From Euphorbia lathyris (Eukaryota > Streptophyta > Magnoliopsida > Malpighiales > Euphorbiaceae), in NCBI RefSeq assembly GCF_963576675.1, contig NC_088918.1, positions 68,101,001 to 68,165,000 of the forward strand: DNA of 64,000 nucleotides. The letters are read 5' to 3'. Under the pieces are notes generated by a model. That model did not search any database and was not told the origin of the DNA. It saw only the letters and a program-made list of their open reading frames with translations. Shown piece by piece: positions 44,423 to 55,098 of this stretch (positions are counted from its first letter, which is position 1; each line of letters begins with the position of its first letter). The translations under genes were made by a program, and so were the position numbers.

Positions 44423-46147
44423 ACATTGCGGTGCAGGGGACGCGTGATGCCGTCGATTATTGCGGAAAAAGTAAATCATCCATCAGACAATCGTTTTTGA
44501 CGTATCAACGTTCAGTGACTAAGATATCGACCAAATTGGATTGTCCTTTCGAATAACTCATCCCTCGTCATTTTGCGAGATGCATCAGTTCCGGTTTTGA
44601 CACCCTTTGAACGCATCTCGGATTTTAGACGTGGTATGAGTTATTTTTCTGGTTCAATCGTTCGTTATTGACAATGACTCGTTCCTTTTTATTTGCGTGG
44701 GTTCGTGTCTCGATTTTTGGATTACGACGGGATCTTTTGGATCTATCGAGAGACGTAACCACGTGTTTATTTAGTGATGAAATCACTTTTTATTTTAGGG
44801 AACGGACTCATCGCGTAACGTGTTTGTTTTTTAGCGTCAAGAATCCGTTTGCTCGTTTTGGCTACGTGAGAAGACAGCAAGTCTTATTTGAGCGCACGGT
44901 AACCTTTCGGCTAGCAACAAGTTTTTATTTCTTCCGATCTACGGGATATATCACCCTAGCGTGGTTATAGAAAATCAATGTTTCGTTGAATCGCAGGCTT
45001 ATTCAAAGTAGGGATATTACCGTTCTTTTTTCATTTAGGCACGAGTCAAGCAAACACGCAGATCGGGCCATACTTCTTGTAGTTTTGGTAACGGTCGAAA
45101 TGATCGAGCCATTAGTCAAACCCACAATCTCGTCCATATGGCGCAATTATGTGATTTAGCTTAATTCGGCTTTACAATTTTAAACGGCGTATACACTGGC
45201 TCGAGGCATGTATTTAACGGCATTGGTTCATTTTCTTTAACTGCTCTCGGGATGGATATATATCGTAGATACAGAATGATTTTGGTCATTTTTATCTTTT
45301 TATTTCCTTTTATTTTTTTAGTCACTTTTGCGGATACATCCATTTCTCTTTAGAACAACGCCAGGCATAACGTAAGAGCTCGTCTTTTATTCGCAAGGGA
45401 CGGGCCACGTTTGCAAAACTCTTTACGTTACAACGGGGTCATTCAAAACAGAAATGTTCTTTGTTTTCATTTTGTCATGATTTCGCTTTATCCCAACGTA
45501 TTTAAAGAATGTGAATAACGGCTATCATTAATATAATCTTTTGAATCGAGATATAACTATCCTTAATATCAAAACGATTTATATTAATACGTGCTTACGT
45601 CATAACGTATTTCCTGAACATGTGCCTTCTTCGGGACACGGAAAGGGACCAGGCGGGTCGCACAAGTCCATTCATACAAGATGACTAAGTCGTCTTTAGT
45701 TTGCATTGTTTTGAAGTTTTAGGGTAGTTCGTAATCGATTTAAGAGTATATATTAACACATCGCTTCATTTCCTTTACATATTTTAGGATTAGACACGTA
45801 TCATGGCAATTTGAAAACACAAACTGATTCATTTATCACATCAAAAATAGTAACGGGTAATCCTATGGCAACTTCTAAGGCTACTATATGCTGACACGAC
45901 TGATCGCGGGACCTCACAGGACCGCACAAATTCGCCCCTAACGAATGGATGGGGACCCTTTGACGCCTTACTGTAAGGGGGAATTTACACTAGCCTCTTT
46001 CGAGCGACGAATGGACTCTCGCTAGAGATTTCACGGAAATTACCCAAAAGGTTTGCAATAATGCTTATGAATGCATACGAAAAGAAATAATACGATCCGT
46101 CCCCGTTAAGGGCTTAATACACGCCTTCCGGAATCAAATTTCCCGCT
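44423..46147. other. A 5' leader, non-coding
   Basis: Lies between A's priming site and the D insertion on the minus strand. Contains only short open frames and no recognised domain. Base composition is less AT-rich than the LTR. Confidence 0.5.
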
Positions 46148-46165
46148 TCCCCAGCAGAGTCGCCA
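46148..46165 (-). other. Priming site of element A
   Basis: On the minus strand TGGCGACTCTGCTGGGGA begins two bases after the 5' LTR end (CTTGTCTAACA AG). From memory, this resembles the tRNA-Arg type priming site reported for Ogre/Tat elements. Confidence 0.7.
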
Positions 46166-46167
46166 CT

Positions 46168-49165
46168 TGTTAGACAAGGTGCCGAACGGCCTCGCCCGGG
46201 CGGATCGGGGGGTGGACACCTCATGGCGACGTAAGCGGTGATCGGCGCCGAAAGCAACTAATCGTGGAATCAAGCTGCTCGGCAGGACCGGAGCTCGGAG
46301 TATGGAAGAGTCGCCACCCACGAATGGGAAAATGAACACCGATCCCTTGCGGGAGATCGGTGAGGGTTCGGGAAACTTAGGTACGAGCCGAGAAGGCTAG
46401 CTCCTTTCCGGAGAAAGGCTACTAGGCACCCCGACATCGCCCGGTTATGAACCACCGGCCTCCTACTCAGCGTGTTAGGCGATAACGGACTAATCGTATA
46501 TTTCTTTAAGTTTAAAATTCATTTGAAACCTTTTCTTTCTCGCTTTGAAAACCATTTTGAGCATGTCATTAAAAGCCATTTTAGTAAAGAATCACCCATT
46601 TTGCATAAATTTAAAATACATAGGAGAGAGAGGGGGAGAAGAAAGAATTAATTTATTCACAGTGTGATTTTATGCTTTAGACTATACACTAATTCTAAGC
46701 TAATCTCATTCCCCAAAAACGAGTTTATTTACATGATTCGTACCTTAACCGCCATTGGAACGATTTAGGTACGTTTCAAAACCCCATCTATTTACATGAT
46801 GTCCACTCGAATCGTCGTTGGAACGACTCGAGCGTTTGAAAACGTTGAGCAAAAAGTTTTAACCAAAAGCGTGATTAAGCATACAAGTCCGTTTATTTTT
46901 GCACAAAACCGTTTAGTTAGGAAAACGATTCAAAACTCTATTATTTATAAGGAAAACGATTTTAATTACAAGGTTTGCTTAATCCGTCGTTGGAACGGAT
47001 TAAGGTTTCAAAACGTGATATTTTGGGAAGTCGTTTGAAAATAATAATGAACTAAAAACCTTTTATTTACATTCGGAACCTCTAGAAACCCTTAGTTCAA
47101 ATAAGCAAATTGAACTCTCTTTTTGTGATTTATTTTCCCCTTTCTTCACTCAACTAAGTTTTACTTGAACATAATTACAACAATTAGCAAATTAAGTCCA
47201 AAATTCACCCCACTAAATACATTTTGGAATAGATACATTTTGGTAAAAATGGTATTTACACCTATAGATTAAAAATAAGGTAAAACCTAATATACACTAT
47301 AGCTTTTGACATGTACTAATAAAAAGGAAAATAATACTAAATATAGTACACATTTTATTCTAATTAAAAAACATGTAAAGATAACGAACAAGGTTCATAA
47401 ATGAAAAATAACCTTTAACCCAAAATAGTTCTTCTTACATCATAAATATATATAAAATAACCCACCCAAAATGTACATTAAATATGGATAATAGAAAATA
47501 CTACTTGATAACCCAAAAACATCACTTAATTAATTATCCCAAATGGGCCAAACACATAATCCATAAAAATAATAATTAGATATAGCTTAAATGAGCTTAA
47601 AGAAAACCCATATGTGCATATATTTATTTTTACAAAGTTAAATTAACATAAATAATACCCAAACATAAAATAAGTAAATATATAATAAATAATTATTAGT
47701 TATATACCCCCAAAATAATTACATAATTATATATATATATATATAAGGGACCAAATATCCAAAAGTTAAGAAAATGGGCTTAAAAGAGCATTTTTTAAAA
47801 TTCCAGCAGATTACCGACGGAAAATCCGTCGGTAAACTGCATTTAGTGACAGAAATCGAAGAATTACAGAACAGTTCCTATATTTTCCAGATTTGATGAA
47901 AAACATTAGATCTACTCTATTTCATCATTTTAGCCCCCAAACTACCCCAAATCGGGTCATGGTTTGTAACGGAGGATTCTAAAACAACGTTTTGTTGAAA
48001 ATAATGGTTCAAAACGTTTATAAACCCACGGATCTACGACGTTTGGATCCCAAACTACCCTTGAATCGGGTCAAGGTTCGTATTGGGATTTGAAACGAAG
48101 TTTTATTTCAAAATCAAAACCAAATACTTATTCAAGTGAAAAATGAAAAATTAATTTAACAAATCTAAACAATAAAAGTGCAAAAACAAATAAATAAATA
48201 GATCTAAACAACAAAAAATGAAATAAAGATTAAACGGGTCTAGTTCCTCGGATTGTTACCTCTTGATTGGTAACAGATTCCAAATCGGTCGATTGATTGT
48301 GTTTTAGAGTTGTGTTTTTTGGATTTTTGGACGAATTCGGGTCTCGGTGAAATTCTCCAAGGGTTCGGGTCCCATTTTTTTTGCCTCCTCTTGTGCATTG
48401 AGCTCCATCCTATTTATATGCATGGAGCTCCCAAATTTTCTTTATCCTTGGCTCCAAGTAAACTTGGAGCCAAAGATTAGCTAAATTAGCCAAGGAAACT
48501 CTCTCCTCATTTCCTCTTTATTTACTTTTATATTTTTTCTTTTTAATAAAATAATAAAAAAAAATAAAAAAAAAAAACTAAAAAACAAATAAAAAAAAAG
48601 GTAAAGCACTTGGCTTTTGGCCAAGTGCAGCGAAATTGCACTTGGCCAAAGCCAAGTGCAATTGGGCTGGGCCTAGGCGGCCCAGCCCCTATCACGGGCC
48701 GTCTAACGGCCCGTGACGAACATAACGGCCTCCGACGGGACCGCGTTTGTATATAAAAATATTTTTAAAAAAACCCCTAAAATTAACCAAAATCCAAAAA
48801 ATGATTTTTATTAAAAAAGATTTTTGTCAAAACTGATTTTATAAATTTAGCTTTTATAAAATCGATCTTTTTACAAAACTATTTTTTATTGTTCGAATTC
48901 TAAAACAAAACCCCTATTGACCCGAGATTTTATTAATAATGAAATACTCCGAATTTGGCAAAATGATTTAATATTTCATTCGCGGAACCGATTCGCCCGT
49001 CATCTCGATTCGATTTCCGAATTCGATCAAACCGGCCTGCACGGTTCCTTTGAACAACGTTTTTTTATTTATTATTTTTATTGACTCATCATTTATTTTA
49101 ATCGACTGATTTGGATCCCTTTTTTATCATTTTTTTTCATCGGTCCTCCGACCCCGGTGTCTACA
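46168..49165 (-). mobile_element. Element A 5' LTR (2,998 bp)
   Basis: Starts TGTTAGACAAGG, ends GGTGTCTACA. Same content as 13267-16324, with the hairpin group at 48606-48715 and the loop-switched hairpin at 47811-47835. A minus-strand TATA box is at 48411-48418. It is followed by the AGTAC target duplication. Confidence 0.92.
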
Positions 49166-49170
49166 AGTAC

Positions 49171-50031
49171 CTTCCTCTATTCTTTACTCACTCCTATAAC
49201 TACCGCTGAGTATTATAACCAAGTACTCAGCTTCTCCTTTCTATTCTTCTAGAAATGATAAGTGTTTGTCTTAAACAACAATTGCTAAGACACTTTAGAT
49301 GAATAAAATCACTCTAGACTTTTACACAATGATTGGAATTGGTGTAAGATTTGCTTTGCTTTTCTCACATAACTTCAAGTATGAATTTGGTCAGCGTTTC
49401 GACTTGATTGAAGATCTGCATCGAATGAAGCATTTGAAAGGCCTATTTATAATGACACTTCAAGCACTGGTGATTTCGAATTTCGAAATAACCGTTGGAG
49501 GCTAACGGCTTCCTGTCGCTTTCACTCAGGTCGTGCTCAGTGTTTTTGGCCAATGAGATTCTTGCATCTTCTGTCTACGGCAGTGCTCAGCAGCTTTTCG
49601 TCAGATGAACAGAGTGTTTCGACATTTATAGTAAAGTCTTCCAGACAGCTTACTGCGTCTTCTGAGCTTTACCCAAAGTAGAAATACTTTGTCTCTAAGT
49701 TGGTTCTGTTCTGCCGCTGACCTGACTACCTTGTCGCTTAACTCAGCAACTTCGTCTTGAAGCTATTTGGTCGAAGGCTTCTCGATCCTTCTTCATGCTG
49801 GGCTGGCGTTTTACTTGATACGACTGCGTTTTGTCTTCCTGGGCCGTGAGGTCTTGATCTATTGACTTGGGCTTGACTTCCTCTTATGGGCCTTTAGGCT
49901 TTTTATCTTAATGTCTTATAAATCAATTAACTCAATATTTAACAAACACATTAGTGTGAATAAATCAAATCATTTAAATTTAATGTGTTGGAATATTTTT
50001 ATCATTCACATAAATAATTTTGTCAAATCAA
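49171..50031 (-). mobile_element. Element E 3' LTR, right part
   Basis: Begins CTTCCTCTATTC after A's target duplication and is colinear with 63809-64000 and with 385-1245. It is cut at ...TTTGTCAAATCAA, about 30 bases before the expected LTR end (compare 1231-1272), and joined directly to gag sequence of element F. Confidence 0.9.
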
Positions 50032-50119
50032 GACGGGCATTGGAAAAGAAACTGTTGGTGTACCTAGCCTTCCTCAAAAGGGGAAGAAGCCGGGACTTTA
50101 ACATCTGGTATGTTTTATA

Positions 50120-53020
50120 TTGAAATTTCACAGTCTGAATCTTTTGGTACTTGATACCGGATGCAGCCTGAGGATATTCCAGGAATATCTAGAAATATTA
50201 TTTCTATTAGCCGCCTTGTTGACGACGACTTTTCATATTTCAATAAAAGACAAGAGTTGCAATTTTTATAAAGATTCGATCTTTTATTTTTCAGGAATTT
50301 CACAAAATGGGATTTATGTGTTAGATAACAAAATTCCTGCTTTTGCAATTGATACCAAAAGACATAAGCTAGATAATTCAACTTACTTGTGGCATTGTCG
50401 TTTAGGCCATATAAACAAGAGACGCATGCTAAAGCTACATTCAGATGGGCTTATAGATCCAATCGATCCCGAATCATTGGAAACATGCGAATCATGTTTA
50501 AAAGGTAAAATGACAAAGACACCCTTTAGCAATAAAGGTGAGCGTGTATCAGACACTCTAGGACTCATTCATTCAGATGTATGTGGTCCTATGTCAGTCC
50601 AAGCAAGAGGAGGATTCAGATTCTTCATAAGCTTCATAGATGACCATACCCGATATGGTTACATCTACTTGATGAAGCACAAGTCAGAAGCTTTTGAGAA
50701 ATTCAAATGCTTCAAGAATGAAGTAGAAAATCAATTAGGAAAGAAAATAAAGACGCTTCGATCTGATCGAGGTGGCGAATATCTTTCAGATGATTTTCTG
50801 AATTATCTAACTGAATGTGGGATATGCTCACAATGGACACCTCCCTATACACCACAACACAATGGTGTGTCCGATAGGAGAAACCGTACCCTATTAGATA
50901 TGGTACGATACATGATGAGCATGGCCTTACTTCCAAAGACGTTCTGGGGCTATGCCTTAGAAACTGCCCTCTTCACCCTAAATCGAGTACCAACTAAATC
51001 CGCTAGTTCCACACCATATGAATTGTTCGTTGGTAGGAAACCCGTGTTTTCATTTATGAGAATATGGGGTTGTTTAGCCTTTGTCAAACACATTGCGTCT
51101 GACAAACTAGATTCGAAATCTGATAAATGTTTCTTCATTGGATACCCTAAGGAAACTATGGGATATTACTTCTATCATCCAAATGATCAGAAAGTAATCG
51201 TATCCAAGCACGCAACCTTCTTAGAGAAAGAGTTTCTCGAAGAAACACAAAAGGGAAGCATGATTGAACTTGACGAAGTTCAAGAAGAAGAAACACCGAC
51301 TGAAACAACAGAGGCGGTTGAGGTACCCGAAGGAGTCCCATTAGATGAGACTCCAGTGCCACCTATTCGTAGATCACAAAGAGTTCGTGAACTCCCAGTT
51401 AGATATGGTTTTTTAGTGGGAGATGATAATGAAGTTCCCGTGTTAGACGACGAACCCAAAAACTACGAAGAGGCTCTTACTAGTCCAGATTCTAAAGCAT
51501 GGCTTGAGGCCATGGATTCTGAAATGTATTCCATGTATACTAACCAAGTGTGGACTTTGGTTGATCCACCCGAAGGGATAATACCCATTGGGTGCAGGTG
51601 GATCTTCAAAAAGAAGACAGACATGGATGGAAAGGTTAGCACCTACAAAGCTAGGTTAGTAGCGAAAGGATATCGTCAGAAGCAAGGAATTGATTATGAT
51701 GAAACTTTCTCTCCTGTGGCTATGTCCAAATTAATCAGAATCATGCTTGCAATTGCCGCTCACTACGATTATGAGATTTGGAAAATGGATGTGAAAACAG
51801 CTTTCCTAAACGGAAACCTGCTTGAGGATGTATATATGATGCAGCCTGAAGGTTTCATATCGAAGGATGCAAATAAAGTTTGCAAACTTCAGAGATCCAT
51901 TTATGGACTCAAGCAAGCATCTAGAAGCTGGAATAAGCGTTTTGACGAAACCATAAAACAATTTGGTTTTGAACAAAATTGCGAAGAAGCTTGCATTTAC
52001 AAGAAAGCAAGTGGGAGCTCTATAGCATTTCTCATACTATATGTGGACGATATATTATTAATGGGAAATGACGTTGCTCTCTTACAGTCAGTGAAAGTAT
52101 GGTTATCTGGTAACTTCTCAATGAAAGACCTTGGTGAAGCAGCTTATATACTTGGTATAAAGATCTATAGAGATAGATCGAGAAGACTGCTTGGTCTTTC
52201 ACAGGCTACATACATTGAAAATGTGCTAAATCGGTTTAGCATGCTTGAATCGAAACGAGGTAACTTACCCGTGTTACATGGAGTAAAGTTAAACAATCAT
52301 CAATGTCCTAAAACCGATGATGATAAACGACGCATGGCTGTAGTCCCGTACGCCAGTGCAATCGGTTCGATTATGTATGCTATGCTATGCACTAGACCTG
52401 ACGTAGCGTTCACGTTATCTGTAACGAGTCGTTACCAAGGGAATCCAGGAGACGAGCATTGGATTGCCGTCAAGAACATTCTTAAGTACTTGAGAAGAAC
52501 TAAAGATATGTTCCTAGTGTACGGAGAAGGTGATCTGAAAATAGAAGGATTTTCAGACGCAAGTCATCTCACAGATGAGAATGATTATAAATCCCAATCA
52601 GGATACTTGTTTATCTTGAATGGGGGCGCGGTCACTTGGAAGAGTTCCAAGCAGGGAAGTGTAGCTTTCTCTACGACCGAGTCAGAGTATATCGCAGCTG
52701 CGGAAGCAGCAAAGGAAGCGGTTTGGATTAGAAAGTTCATTACAGAACTAGGTGTGGTGCCTGACATTGTCAATCCCATTACACTGTACTGTGATAACAA
52801 TGGAGCCATTACGCAAGCAAAGGAACCATGGTCTCATAATGCATCTGAGCATTACCTTAAGCGATACCACATCATTAGAGAGATTGTGGCTAGAGGATAT
52901 GTGAGAATAGAAAGAGTACCTACAGAGGACAACGTTGCAGATCCATTGACAAAGCCTTTAACCCAGAGAATCCATGATCGTCATTTAACTTCTACTGGGA
53001 TAAGTTTTAGAAACAATTGA
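50120..53020 (+). pseudogene. Element F pol: integrase, RT, RNase H (966 codons)
   Basis: One uninterrupted frame. Residues 12-15 are DTGC, the protease start, but most of protease has been deleted: the frame passes within ~20 residues into the pre-integrase region. Integrase zinc finger H92, H97, C123, C126; catalytic positions D153 (HSDVCGP), D216 (SDRGGEY) and residue 252, where copia integrases have Glu, is Asp (NGVSDRRNRT). RT spans ~450-700 with active site YVDD at 641-644; RNase H spans ~810-950 with FSDASH, TESEYIAA and CDNNGAI. Order INT-RT-RH is diagnostic of Ty1/copia. RT and RNase H look intact. Without gag, protease, 5' LTR and a priming site the element cannot move by itself, hence pseudogene. 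Confidence 0.93.
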
Positions 53021-53024
53021 CTTT

Positions 53025-53040
53025 AGTCCAAGTGGGAGTA
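53025..53040 (+). other. Polypurine tract of element F
   Basis: TCCAAGTGGGAGTA directly precedes the LTR start TGTTGGGG; an AAGTGGGAG-type tract is typical of plant copia elements. Confidence 0.8.
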
Positions 53041-55098
53041 TGTTGGGGTTTAGTGTCCTATAGACAATTGTTCTAGGATACAAACTTAATGTAAATGAAT
53101 TGTTCTTTATATCATTTGTTTAATGAGATATATGTTTTATAACTATATAAAGGCAATCCCTTTTAAGCACTAAATAAAGTCTAATAAAAGGAAATCCGTA
53201 AGTTTATTTAAAGTGATTATAAAGTGTTCATACAAGCATGAAGTGAGAAAAAACTTTATAGTAAACTGATAAACTTAAAACCACCCCAAGTCAAGTGATA
53301 TGTTTGGGATTGACATATCACTGTTGAGACTTGTATGTAACAATGTCTTCTGTCCGACAGAAAGCTGATCTAACAAGCTTGATATATACAGATATCTAGA
53401 CAGTTACATAGATCCGATGAAACGTTGTTCATTAGGATTGGGGATCCGATTTGAGATAACCGGATGGGTAGATTCATCCTTGTCACCTGTTCATCTCATT
53501 GGTATTAATAGGTATAACTAATCCTCAGACTCAAAGGAATATTAATTGGTATTCTGGATTACGGAATGTGATGCTTTGACTCTGGTGTAACACGATCCTT
53601 AACAGAGATGACTCTGGGGTGTGAACAGTAGACGTTGGGTATCACAGGAAGTAATTGTGGAGTCGTTATATATTGGATTGAGCATTTATCACTCCCGATA
53701 AATGGGAGATACATCTATGGATCGCTTGTGGAAGACTCGACTCTAAATCCTTGCAAGGTGATAGCTTAAGAGTAAGAAATACAGATTTCACTTAACCTAT
53801 CTTTTTGAGTTGACTCGGCCTGTATAAGTAAAACGAACATCTCGCTATATGTGACTTGACATCACCCATAGTCATAAGATTCAGTTCAAGGATGTAGTTG
53901 ATAAAGGATCGAATTATACTGTAACTAATACGGAAAGGTTAACGACAGAATCAACATGTCTTCTTATAGCTCTGGGGGAATGATTACGGACTTGCTAATC
54001 ACATACTCTGTACATCATTCCGTTATGCAAAGATTAAATATAATTCTTTGAAAATTAATTTAATAACGTTGCATACGGCTAGAAGCAATAAGAACCTAAT
54101 GGATCACACCTAAGACTTGGAACCAAAAAGAGAGATAGATGTTAATTAATTGATAGAAGCCCAATTGAGCCCAATAAGGCCCATGGACATAAGGGGGTCG
54201 AAATTCATGTAGTGATATACATGAATAATTAATTTGATTTTGTTAATCCTAATTAGATTAGAAATATGAATTAAATTAATTAAGAGATAATTAAGTTAGG
54301 AGTTTTAATTAGATTAATATACTCCTATTATTATCCAATAAGGTTATTATTATTATCCTTAATATATTAGATATATAGTGAGATAATAATTAGGAATTCT
54401 ATTCCGAATGGAATTCCTATTCAGTAACCTAATTTTATCTAACTAGGGATTAGATACAAGAGATTATAAATACCCCCTTCCCTTGAGATTTTCGAAATCC
54501 AAGCAAGCCATACCCTACTTGTGATTTTCAAAATTCACCTAGTCCAAGAGAGAGAAAATTCGACACCCCTAGTTCGAGAACGAGATTTCTCTACGGCTTC
54601 GTTTGATCAATTAATTTTCATCTATTTCTTTTATCCTTGATCTTGTGTTGATTAATTAGAGGCAATCTACTTTGGTTGCTATTCAACGGTTGATACTAAA
54701 TTAATCTTTCCGTGTTTTATTTCGTGTTTGGGAACTCGAAGAAGAAAAACAAACAAAAGGGAGAAATTCGTTTTACTACTCCTACATCAGGTCAGTTCAC
54801 GATTTCGCGGATTCCCGGAGATTGAACCGTCGGATCGTCGCGATTGTTGGACAGGAGCTTCTAGACATATTCTTCCACGTTTCCACCGAAAGGATTGTCG
54901 TTCGGAGGTCTGAAAGGTCTATTTCGGATAGGGGAAGATTGGTAGACAGTTTCTATCTCTTTTGAAGTTGTGGGCACTTCGTTTGCAATGGTAGATAGAA
55001 CTTCTAAAAGGTATTTCTTCTTATCCTTCTTTATATGAAATAACGGTTAACGGATCTTGTGGTTAAATGGAAATAGGTTAAAAAATTTATATTTCCGC
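53041..55098 (+). mobile_element. Element F 3' LTR (about 2.06 kb, end truncated)
   Basis: Begins TGTTGGGGTTTAGTGTCC. TATA box TATAAATA at 54465-54472. Colinear with the LTR at 2148-3970 except for an extra ~225 bases at 54741-54965. Ends TATTTCCGC at the junction with E. Confidence 0.85.

Larger units (their letters stand above)
13267..49165 (-). mobile_element. Element A: giant non-autonomous Ogre/Tat-like LTR retrotransposon
   Basis: Two ~3-kb LTRs (13267-16324 and 46168-49165) start TGTTAGACAAGG and end GTGTCTACA on the plus strand, and the whole is flanked by the perfect target duplication AGTAC (13262-13266, 49166-49170). The priming site next to the right LTR and polypurine tract next to the left LTR show it is on the minus strand. 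Total length is 35.9 kb; without nested B, D and C about 17.2 kb. The only coding sequence of its own is a gag-like ORF (26305-27120); no protease, RT or integrase is found. Tandem repeats lie near the 3' LTR and a dyad-repeat field lies upstream of gag. It would need enzymes supplied in trans. Confidence 0.85.
50032..55098 (+). mobile_element. Element F: 5'-truncated Ty1/copia element
   Basis: It begins in the zinc knuckle of gag (GGGCATTGGAAAAGAAACTG, GHWKRNC), has lost the 5' LTR and most of gag, and carries a long pol frame, a polypurine tract and a 3' LTR (53041-55098). The right end stops at ATTTCCGC, some 30-35 bases short of what the copy in the LINE shows, and joins E's ORF3. Both ends being truncated means this is not a clean insertion but the result of deletions at both junctions. 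Confidence 0.88.

Noticed and set aside
44668..44970. 100-codon plus-strand ORF in A's leader
   Set aside because: No domain, wrong strand relative to A, and typical of chance length in this composition.
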